From Lutraria lutraria (taxonomy: Eukaryota > Mollusca > Bivalvia > Venerida > Mactridae): 64,000 nucleotides of DNA. The position numbers and the translations under genes were made by a program. The DNA lies in NCBI GenBank assembly GCA_964023205.1, contig OZ026835.1, positions 20,163,817 through 20,227,816 of the forward strand, read 5' to 3'. Shown in pieces: positions 11,057 to 23,000 of the stretch (position 1 is the first letter of the stretch; each line of letters starts with the position of its first letter). Under the pieces are notes generated by a model that was not told the DNA's origin, searched no databases, and saw nothing but the letters and a program-made list of their open reading frames with translations.

Positions 11057-14000
11057 GTAATTTTTTAACTCTATATAAATAATGAAACTGAAAGTACATA
11101 CCGTAGGAGTACTTATACGTAGACCGAGACGGCGACAGAAAACTGTTTGTAAGAGTTGAAAAGGCAGTTCTTTAATACATTGAACCAGTAATACGAGGCA
11201 TATGACCTATGGACCAGCAAGACACCTGTTTTCACAACAGCGAGCAATAAAATTGACAGGGCCATTGATAGTCGAAGGGTCTTTGACGATGATACGTTTG
11301 CATTGCAGTTCATCGTCAAAGCCACTTGTTCTTTAAAAGCTAACAGGTAAACGACTCAATCTGAGTCGCGTTCGTTTCCCTATTTAACGCACAAATTTCC
11401 GTTAAACTTGTGTACAATTCGATGAATTCATCATCATCATCTTTGATAATGGCAAACAGCCCATCCCGACTATAATGGCCATGCGTGGGGTGTTAGTAAA
11501 GTGATAGATTGTCAAGCCTTCCAAGCTACTCAATCCACCCAGAAGGACATTGACAATGTGATAAAAAATAGTGCAAAACCTATTTTAGCCTATAAAGTGC
11601 AAAACCTACTATGTACATGGTGAAGAAACAAGAATGTTAGTGCTAGCTGTTAAAAGATAAAAGCATCTGTATTGTCTATGGGTTGTGAGGCAACAAAGCC
11701 ACTCCTGACTTAAACGCAGGGTTTGAATCAGAATTGACTAAGTATACTGGCAGTGAGTTCCATAAGACTATTGTCCTGGGAAAGAAAGAGTATTTTATGT
11801 AGTCAGTTGGTGAGTGTGGGATCTTATATGCCAGATAGTGGTGATGTCGGGATGGTCTTGCTAATGTTTCCATATATTGTGATGGTATTATGTCAACAAG
11901 CCCATAGTGTATTTTGTGGAATAGACTAAGACGAATGTTTTGTCTTCTATGTTCTAAGGAATCCCATTGTAATTGATCTATTATTTTTGTTACTGCACCT
12001 GGTGTCTTTGAATAATTATTGGTAACAAATCGGGCAGCCCTTTTTTGGACATTTTCTAACTTTTGGATATCATTTTGTTGATAGGGGTCCCAGACGGATG
12101 CACAGTATTCTAAAGAAGGTTTTACTAGAGACTTGTAGGCTGCTGATTTAGTTTCAGGTTTAGCAGCATGTAAGTTCCGTTTTAAGAAACCAAGAATTTG
12201 GCTGGCTTTATTTGTTATTTTATTTATGTGTGGTGTCCAAGAAAGATTAGATGAAAGTTCCACACCAAGGTAAGTTGCCTGTTGTACTACTGACAAGGGC
12301 TGGTTGTGTAGAGTGTATACATAGTTATAAGAGACAGGTTTTTTAGATTTTGGTTTAGAGATGTGTATGATATGACATTTGTCCACGTTGAAGGACATCT
12401 TCCATTTCTTCTCCCACTCCTCCAGTCTGTTCAGATCCTCCTGTAAGGTCTGTGAGTCCATAGCTGAGTGTATTTCCCGATATATGATACAATCATCAGC
12501 AAAGAGCCTCACCTTTGAAACAACACTGGCAGGTAGATCATTAATGTAGAGAAGAAATAGAAGAGGTCCTAAAACTGAACCCTGTGGAACACCAGAATCA
12601 ACAGTGGCTTCTGATGAGATTGCACCGTCAACAACTACCTTCTGGGTTCTGAGGAATTAAGGCCTGTATCCAGTGATGAGTGTTACCTCTGATGCCATAA
12701 TGTTTTAATTTATGAAGGAGTCTTCTATGATCTACAACATCAAAAGCCTTGCTAAAATCCATAATAGCGACATCAACCTGGCTTTCCCTTACAGACTTGA
12801 CTAGATCATGAATGAAACCCACAAGTTGGGTCTCACATGATCTACGAGCACGAAAGCCATGCTGATTGTCGACTAGAATGTCATTTGCATCTAGATAATC
12901 AATGGTGTTACAGACCACAATGTGTTCAAGTAATTTGCATGCAATACAGGTCAAAGACACGGGTCGATAATTGCTTGGCTTAAATTTCTCCCCCTTTTTA
13001 GCTCACATGTCACAAAGTGACAAAGTGAGCTATTAGGATCACTCTCCGTCCGGCGTCGTGCGGTGTGCGTCATGCGTCGTCAAACTTTTTGTTGTGACCA
13101 CACTAGGGGCCACATTTTTGGCTCAATTTTAGCAAAACTGGGTCAGAACGTTAATATCAACAAAATCTCAGACGAGTTCGATATTGGGCCATTTGGGGTC
13201 AAAAACTAGGTCACCAGGGCCAAATAAGGGAAAACCTTGCAAACACTTTAGAAATCACTGTTTTGACTTTATCTTCATGAAACTTTGTCAGAATGTTTAT
13301 TTTAATAATATGTAGGTCAAGTTTGATAATGGGTCATTTCTGTAGTAAAATTAGGTCACTAGGGCAAATTGCTGGAAAACCTTGTGAACACTCTAGAAGT
13401 CACTGCTTTGATTGGATGATCATGAAACCTTGTCAGAATGTTTGTCTTCATAATATCTTAGACGAGTTCGAACATGGGTCATCTTGGGTCAAAAACTAGG
13501 TCGCTAGGTCAAATCTTATGAAAAAACATGTTAACACTGTTGATTTCACAGTTAATATTGGATCTTCACCAAACTTTGTCAAATCGTTTGTTTTAATGAT
13601 ATAACGGTCAAGTATAAATATGGGTCATCTGGGGTCAATAACTAGGTCACCAGGTCAAATCTTAGGAAAACTTTGTTAACACTGTAGATGTCACAGTTTT
13701 AATTGGATCTTCACCAAACCTTGTCAAAATGTTTGCCTCAATGATATGTGGTTCAAGGATGAACATGGGTCAGCCGGGTTCAAAAACTGGGTCACAAGGT
13801 CAAATCTTAGGTAAAAATCTTGTAAAAGCTCTAAATGTCATGGTTTTGATTGGATCTTGGCCAAACCTTGTCAGATTGTTTGTCTTAATGATATTAAGGA
13901 CAAGTTCAAATATGGGTCACCTAGGGTCAAAAACCAGGTCACAAGGTCAAATCTTAGGAAAACATTATTAACACTGTAGATGTCAAATTTTGATCGTATC

Positions 14001-17000
14001 TTCACCAAACCTAGTCAGACTGTTTGTCTTAATGATATGTAAGACAAATTCGAACATAGGTCGTCTGGGGTCAAAAACTAGGTCACCGGTTCAAAACAAT
14101 GTTTTAATGAGTGAACAGTGATTGTCATGTGAGCGATATAGGGCCATCTTGGCCCTCTTGTTAAAGACTGGGGTGACATTTGCATGATTCTAATCAGATG
14201 GTACAAGACCGGATAGCAGGGATTTATTATATATAAGAGTGAGGACGGGTGCTATTTCTGCAGCACATTCTTTAAGTATTATTGGTTTTATAGCATCAGG
14301 GCCAGCAGCTTTATGAGGATTTAGGTTCCTAAGTAACTTAACAACGCCCTCTTCTGACACAGTAATTTCTTTCATCTCGGGATGAGGACTTTTGCCAAGG
14401 TTAGGAAGGTCAGTATCATCTGGTTTGGTGAATACGGAGCAAAACTGGCGATTTAAAATATTTGCTTTTTCACAAGAATTTGATTTTAACACACCATTTT
14501 CTCTAAGTGGTGCGACACCACATGAGTCATTTTTGAGACTTTTTATAAAACTCCAGAATGTATTTGTAGTACCATGTTTGTGTTCCGATGGATCATTGCG
14601 TGGGGTTCACTTTTTTCCAAAGAGGTCCATTTTTCACAATTTAACCAATTCCATCAGGTTCTTTACCATCATACTTGTGTAAAATAGGAACTGAGACATC
14701 TTACACGGAGTGAGGGTAATTATTGGCATTTCCCAACTTGATTTTTGGCACCTTTCTTGCTCTGAAGTCGCTTTGTCATCTATTTTCGCGACCTTAAAAA
14801 ATTTGACATTTATAGCTTTTTTCGCATTAAACATGTGTAAAATCACTCTGTGTATGATGGGGATTTTATCCTTCACTCTATATATAGTGAGTGCTGAATT
14901 GTCTAACCAAAACGGAGGAGGCTCCTTCAAAACGCTAGGTTCCATTAAGCTCAATAACATTTGTCAGACTGGGATCAGCCCATTTCATATTTCAAAATTT
15001 TTCCAGAAATTTTGTACCTTTATAAGAACAGACGATGGTACACCAGCTCTAGATCTTGCTTTTGGCTTGTCGTCTGGCCTGCTTTATTTGAAAAGGTTTA
15101 GAAAGAGGCTCCTCAGTGAAAACAGGCTCACTCTTATGTACATCTGCCTCATTTTGTTAATGATGGCCTTTGACATTGAAACTAATCCAGGTCCAAGCAG
15201 CACCATAAATGATAGATCAGATCTTTGTGGTATTTGTGCTGAAGTAGTAGGTTGGCATCCAGACCGAGGCATTTTTTGTGAGGAGTGCAGCACCTGGTAC
15301 CATGCACAATGCCAAGGAATGAGCACACATAACTATGTTTTTCATTCTGACCACCCAGACGAACCATGGGAATGTCTTAAATGCGGTTTACCAAATTTTG
15401 CATCTTCACTATTTGAAAGCTCGTCAATTGTTGATTCAGATAATTCCATATCAAACATCAGTTCAGATTTATCATATATTCAATCACCTACTGCTACAAT
15501 CCAACATCCTATACATAGTAGCACTCCATCTCGAAAATCATCACATCCAAAAAATCCTATTCAATCAAATAGAGCACCAAAACAGATTGGAAGGAGACAA
15601 AATGTCCAACATCTTAAAATAATTATAGTATAATCTATCAATATGACCAAAAATATACCTTCGACAGACGAAAGTTATCAAATATTTTGCCGATGTTTCA
15701 TACTACCCTTAATTTCAAAATGTTCCTCGTAAATGCTTTGGATTAAGTCCGTAGCATTCCGGAAAGCATGTAAATTGATCTGATTGAATAGATGCATGAA
15801 CAAGCGTCTTAAGCTGTTGACTTTGTAAGAGGACAATTCCATAACTAAAATGGTCACCCAGACGAAATAAAAAAGACCAATTTAGTTATGGGACCCAGAA
15901 CTAGGCCATTGACAGACTAGCTACTGTTTACATTATCAGTTACTCTATGCTTATAAAAACAACAGGAATTTAGTCATATACTAATCATCACCATAAATTA
16001 AGTAAATTTATGGCCCTACTTTTTTACTGGGTGTCAAGTCTACAATAGAACAAGATATTAATTAGACCTCATACATGTGGAATTTAGGTGAGGTTCACTT
16101 ATAATTATAATTAATCGCAGCTGTTCATTGTCTTTAAAATTTATATGATTGTCCAATGTATTTCCCAGATATCGATGAGGACTAATTTGGAGGGGGGATA
16201 CATGTAATTGAATTTATAGTATTGTATTATAAGTATAAGGCCTAAATTAAAAATATGTTTGTTTGCCCTTTACCGACCCTGAATTTTAGAAGAGGGTCGG
16301 TAGGTAGGAAAAACAGCTTATTTTATTTCTGAATTTGACCTTTACCTAGCATGAAATAACACTTCAATCTAGAAGCATTCTACATAGTCATTTTATGTAT
16401 TCTGCTACTATACAACCAGTTATTGTTTGCTCTAATCAACCATAAACACACATTATTGTTTTCCTTCATTACTTCAATTTAAAAATGATACCTACTTCAA
16501 ATGTTAATCGAAAGCACTGAGTGTACATACATGTATATTTTCCCAAGTTAAAAATATAAAGTTCTCCCAGATTTTGCAATAAAATCTTTTGAGTAGGCAT
16601 GATTTTTTCGGGTTGGTCGGTAAAGGGCAAACAAACTTAATTTTAATTTAAGCCTAATTGAAAGTAATGTACATGAGATTGGTCTGATGTATTTTTAATT
16701 ACATGTATTGTAATCAAAATAATTTAGGTAAATATTGCAGATGTGGGAACTATGTATTACATCAGGAAAAAGGGTGTAATTAACAATTGCATTTTAATTA
16801 TTGTCTAATAAAAAATTATGAGAGGAATGGGCATTCCGTTCATGATTTTGCTACTTCATATTATATCTGAAAATTAATGGTCTGCCTCTTTAAATTTAAT
16901 TAGTGGCATGATACATACTCCTAAGCTAGGCAATCTTTTGTCACCCATGACTGATTGTGTACTGACTACTGTATACTGCTAGAGCACTGTAAGTCTCTTC

Positions 17001-20000
17001 TGATGAAAAAGGATTATCTCGATTGAGTCAATTATCAACTTGACACATACAGTTAATAGTTTACGAAGTGTTTTGTGAAAAAACTAATTGAATCGCTGCT
17101 TGTGCACTGACAAAAATTTTGAAAAGATTGAAAGATGTTTTTAAAATATGTAACGGTGTGGTATATTGTATTATAAAAAGGCTGGGATATTCACCGGCCC
17201 GATTAGCTCAGTTGGTAGAGCATCTGACTTGCAAGCAGGTCGCGGGTTCGAGTACATTTTTTTCCTCCTCCTATTTCATTTGGTGCCGTGAGTGTGTGAC
17301 TAGCCTATTAATCCTAGAGCTAGGGTGAGGCAAATGGCTGGGTTAGTTTAAAGAGCCTGTGGTTGTCACGATTCATTTACTTTGATAAAAAAGGAAGATG
17401 GAATGTAACAGTGTGGTATATTGTATTATAAATAGGCTGGGATATTTACCAGCCCAATTAGCTCAGTTGGTAGAGCATCTGACTTGCAAGCAGGAGGTCG
17501 TGGGTTCGAGCCCCGCATCAGGTACATTATTTTCCTCCTCCTTTTACAAATACAACTCTAAATACAAATATAAAGTCAACTTTAGTGTCATGAACAGTAT
17601 CATTTCCTGTATTATGTAATATGATTATACATTGCATGTAGTTATAATGTATGATATAATTTAACATTTTAATGTTTAAATTGTTCAATATCTTTAGTTC
17701 TTGAGTTAAATGTACTAGTTTGAACTTGTAATGTAGTTTATTGCTTTTCTAAAGTAATTGTAATGGTAATTGAATCCGCCATGCATGTAAATTGTAAATA
17801 TATACTTGTAAGTTGTTATAATAACATTTCAATATATAATTGACCCAAAGTCAGATATTCGCAGAACTGAGTCTGAACTGCCATAAAATGCTTGTATTCA
17901 TATGATTTTGATATTGCACATGTCAATAAGTTGTCTGTACAGAAATTGTTCGTTCCTCATGATTGGAGGTCTGACTGCTTTTTATACGCCCATTTGAAAA
18001 ATGGGTTGTATAATGGGAACACCCACAGTGGTCAGGTTTGCAGACAGGCAGTGTCCACAACCATGTCTGCTCTCTAATTCAAAGAGTTTTATTTGGATCC
18101 TCACTAAACTTGATGTAAATGGTTATGGCCATGAGATCAAGGTCAGGTTCAATAACCAACCCAATCGGCCCAGGCTTTTCTGAGTTATGTCCATTGATGC
18201 TTTGAAAAGTGAATTTTGACGGGCCTATTTTGTAACCTGGCACTTTTTAGCTCACATGTCACAAAGTGACAAAGTGAGCTATTAGGATCACTCTCCGTCC
18301 GGCGTCGTGCGTTGTGCGTCGTGCGTCGTCAAACTTTATGTTGTGACCACACTAGGGGCCACATTTTTGGCTCAATTTTAGCAAAACTGGGTCAGAACGT
18401 TAATATCAACAAAATCTCGGACGAGTTCGATATTGGGCCATTTGGGGTCAAAAACTAGGTCACCAGGGCCAAATAAGGGAAAACCTTGTGAACACTTTAG
18501 GAATCACTGTTTTGACTGGATCTTCATGAAACTTTGTCAGAATGTTTATTTTAATAATATGTAGGTCAAGTTTGATAATGGGTAATTTCTGTAGTAGAAT
18601 TAGGTCACTAGGGCAAATTGCTGGAAAACCTTGTGAACACTCTAGAAGTCACTGTTTTGATTGGATGATCATGAAACCTTGTCAGAATGTTTGTCTTCAT
18701 AATATCTTGGACAAGTTCGAACATGGGTCATCTTGGGTCAAAAACTAGGTCGCTAGGTCAAATCTTATGAAAAACCATGTTAACACTGTAGATTTCACAG
18801 TTATTATTGGATCTTCACCAAACTTTGTCAAATTGTTTGTTTTAATGATATAACGGTCAAGTATAAATATGGGTCATCTGGGGTCAATAACTAGGTCACC
18901 AGGTCAAATCTTAGGAAAACTTTGTTAACACTGTAGATGTCACAGTTTTAATTGGATCTTCACTAAACCTTGTCAAAATGTTTGCCTCAATGATATGTGG
19001 GTCAAGGATGAACATGGGTCAGCCAGGTTCAAAAACTGGGTCACAAGGTCAAATCTTAGGTAAAAATCTTGTAAAAGCTCTAAATGTCATGGTTTTGATT
19101 GGATCTTGGCCAAACCTTGTCAGATTGTTTGTCCTAATAATATTAAGGACAAGTTCAAATATGGGTCACCTAGGGTCAAAAGCCAGGTCACAAGGTCAAA
19201 TCTTAGGAAAACCTTATTAACACTGTAGATGTCAAATTTTGATCGTATCTTCACCAAACCTAGTCAGACTGCTTGTCTTAATGATATGTAAGACAAATTC
19301 GAACATAGGTCGTCTGGGGTCACAAACTAGGTCACCGGTTCAAAACAATGTTTTAATGAGTGAACAGTGATTGTCATGTGAGCGATATAGGGCCATCTTG
19401 GCCCTCTTGTTTTAGAAGGTTGGATGTTTTCACACATTTTTTATGTTACTTTTGCACAGACTAAGAACTATTTGATACTCATAGTACAATTTGAAATTAA
19501 TCTCACTGAAGGATTTCTGGTTACACGACCTACAAAATGTACCCTTAGATTTTGCTTTTTGTCTTTCCGCTTTCTCTTTCACTTTCTCTTCTTCAAAGTT
19601 TTGCCATATTTGCTTCCTATAACTGTCTCATAAGTGATTATACCTTTCTTTTTTAGAATCTCACTCTAGGATCTCATATTAATATTACTAAGCAAAAGAT
19701 ATTAAGTTTGTTTCTGGTTATACCGGATCAACCTTAATTTTTTCCCACAATCTTTTAATAGGTCCAAAGAATGGTACATGCACTTTTTTACCTGTCTGCA
19801 TGCTTTTGAGAACGTTAATAAAAAAATCCCCCAATTTTAAAGAGCATGTAACAAAAACAAAACATTTTAATGCCTTACAACAAAATCATTATTTTCTTTC
19901 AGGAGTTAAGTCTAGGTGAGAGTAGTGTCTTACATCTATATACTGTACCGGACAGAGGGAAGAATATTAGCTCTTCTGGAGATACAGTACTGACTGTCAA

Positions 20001-23000
20001 GAACAAGGACAAAACAGGTATCTTACAAATTTTAATGGTTAATCATATTGAAGTCTTTCTTAATTATGATTAAGAATCAAGTTATCGATACGGAACATAT
20101 GCTTTGAGCTATATTTTTAAAAAGGAATAAGTTGGAAGTTGAAAAAGATAAATTCTTCGCCTGTTCATAAAAGGTAAGATTCTGTTTCAATTTCAGCAAA
20201 CAGGTAAGTATGGAAGATATAAGTTGCAGTTATAAGTGAAGTGATGTATATTCATTTTTTTATCAGACTCTGTTGTCATCAGTACTGATATGCTGAATAA
20301 CTGACTAAGCTAGGAATAACAATAGTCATGTTTATTTTCCCTGTGAGTAGTACCACAGCCCTGTGAGTATAGTACCACAGCCCTGTGAGTAGTACCACAG
20401 CCCTGTGAGTATAGTACCACAGCCCTGTGAGTATAGTACCACAGCACTGTGAGTAGTACCACAGCCCTGTGAGTATAGTACCACAGCCCTGTGAGTAGTA
20501 CCACAGCCCTGTGAGTATAGTACCACAGCCCTGTGAGTATAGTACCACAGCCCTGTGAGTATAGTACCACAGCCCTGTGAGTATAGTACCACAGCCCTGT
20601 GAGTATAGTACCACAGCCCTGTGAGTATAGTACCACAGCCCTGTGAGTAGTACCACAGCCCTGTGAGTAGTACCACAGCCCTGTGAGTATAGTACCACAG
20701 CCCTGTGAGTATAGTGCCACAGCCCTGTGAGTAGTACCACAGCCCTGTGAGTATAGTACCACAGCCCTGTGAGTAGTACCACAGCCCTGTGAGTATAGTA
20801 CCACAGCCCTGTGAGTATAGTGCCACAGCCCTGTGAGTATAGTACCACAGCCCTGTGAGTAGTACCACAGCCCTGTGAGTATAGTACCACAGCCCTGTGA
20901 GTATAGTACCACAATCCATTTTTGTTGTTATTTTGAGAACAGGAATCGGGTTCCTAGGTTAAGTTCAATTTATGCGGAACACCAAATTGGGGAAATTTTG
21001 AAGACTTACATAATTTTCTTTAGGTAGTTACTAGTTAGTGTCTTGAAAAATTTCTTTTTGGGGAAATTTTTCCCTCAGTTGGGAAAATATGTACTTTTTT
21101 ACTTGGGGAATGGGGACGAATACAGGGCCCAAAAATGGCATAAGAAAGTCCTGCAACATAAATTAGATATGTATGAGAGAGGATTTGAAATTTATGTTAT
21201 AAAAACTGAGCTATACATTAGCCCACTAAGAGCTAAGCTCAGTTGATTGAGAGTTTAGGGTTGGATATTAAGATAAAGTGACTAATTAATACCATTCATC
21301 CTCTACTGCTGATCATTCATTAGGAGAATATGGCAGAACTGATGCTCTTACTCAAAGTTGGTACTAGAACAGAATCCAGGAACACTGGTTCTATAACTGT
21401 GTGTATTACAGAGATAATGTAAAAATAGGTATATGGGTAAAACCAGACAAAAATCACCAACATTTTGTTTGGATGTCAGTGCAAATTGTTTATATTGTGG
21501 CAGTAAGGGTTAAGTGTAAAAGGATAATGTCTGCAATATGCTGTGTAATTACCTTGATTGAGATCAGCAGTACATTGTGTGATACTACGTGTGCATGTAG
21601 ATTGAAATAGCTGAATAAGTTCCTAAGTCTTGACATTTATAGCTTACATGTGACTAGATACATGTACTTTTAACTCAGTATCACACATACATAACACTAA
21701 ATTTCTATTCATTGTGTTTAATATAACTCTTAACATTTCCTTTACATTTCAGATAAAACATCTTACCTGTATTATGTGTACTGTAGTGTGTGTAATGGAC
21801 TTGAACCCGGCAAGTTACGAGTTCGGTGCTGCTGTTGTTCAGAAGGAGCACTGATATTGGACCGGGAACCAAGTGAATGGGATGATGTCTTGATATCAAA
21901 CAGATTAAATGGAAGTTGTACATTATGTGATAAAAAAACATTTGCTGTAAGTACAAAACAACAAGACATTAGTGTTATCATATTCATTATGATGTATCAG
22001 GGTATAAACATATAAAGGTGATATTAAAGCATCATAGATAGGTCATGATGAAGGATACTTACTTCTAAAAATGATCTAACATTAAAAATGAGTGTCTTTC
22101 ATATTATCTTGAACTCTATATTTCAACTTATGATTTTGTAGATATTCAGGAATTGATGTGTTTTCATACATTCATAATTATGTCAGTAGACTGTTATTAT
22201 GATTAATAATATGTCAGGATAAAACATGCAAGTAATCAATGTTAGGTGTGGTTGAGCCATATTAACCACTTCCTGCATTTTAATGTTTTATTTCATTCTG
22301 TCTGGTCTGAGGAAGCACTTAATATATCTTTGAACTCTCATTCCCTTTGATATAAAGTATAAGTGCATACCAGAGTTCTGATACATGTGAGTACCTCTTG
22401 TACAGTATACAATGAAATCTGTGCCAGTGGCCACTTCCAAATTAAGCCTCCCTGTGAATAAAGGCCATTTTTCAAAAAACTGCCATTGATTATTTAGAAC
22501 AAAATTACATCGGCTCCAAATCAGGGCCACCTGTCAATAAAGCAAGATTTTGTCTTTCCTAAGGGTGGTCTTTATTCACAGGTATGACTGTAATTATAGT
22601 TGGCACACTCAAAGTAATATATACACCTTATTTGGATCTTATCTGTCAAATTATAATTGATTGGCTATGAAGATTTTGATGCACTGAAATTCAAATGTTT
22701 TATTTGTGGTTTCTTTAGAAGAATTTTAACAAATTCATGGTACAAGTAAGGTATAAGACATATTTTTGAGTAGTATTAAAAGTTTCAGGTTACTACTAGT
22801 ATGATGAATGTGAATGAATGTCTTATTTGATAATCTTTCATCCCTGTAATATACTGCCATCTAAGAGGCCATATTTACAAAGGTGTTGAATGTTCATCCT
22901 TCTTCTGTAACTAGTCCAATGTTACCGGTAATTATTGCTATATTTCTTGTATTTAGTGAATTGATTCTCAATGTAACAAATTAGATTTATTTATATTGAT

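Larger units (their letters stand above)
11430..15640. mobile_element. Broken CR1/L2-like LINE with inverted 5' segment
   Basis: Low to high: the 3' part of a LINE on the minus strand (11430-12998 and 14162 to about 14610), then the 5' part of a similar LINE on the plus strand (about 14620-15640). The 3' part ends in a (GAT)n-type run at 11430-11440. The 5' part stops just as the endonuclease begins. The two parts do not overlap in protein content and are joined at their 5' ends, as expected for a twin-primed 5' inversion. The Helentron-like copy at 12999-14161 was inserted later into the RT frame. Confidence 0.7.

Noticed and set aside
13293..13971. Short frames repeated in all three Helentron-like elements
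   Set aside because: They are shared only because the repeats are nearly identical; they have internal-unit periodicity and no domain.
17119..17619. Short frames containing [11 protein letters not shown]
   Set aside because: This is the well-known false translation of a tRNA-like sequence, not a protein.
20279..20919. Three overlapping minus-strand frames of about 200 codons with a repetitive Tyr/His/Leu-rich reading
   Set aside because: They are the same minisatellite read in three frames. The 20/22-bp unit has no stop codon and no protein would be conserved.
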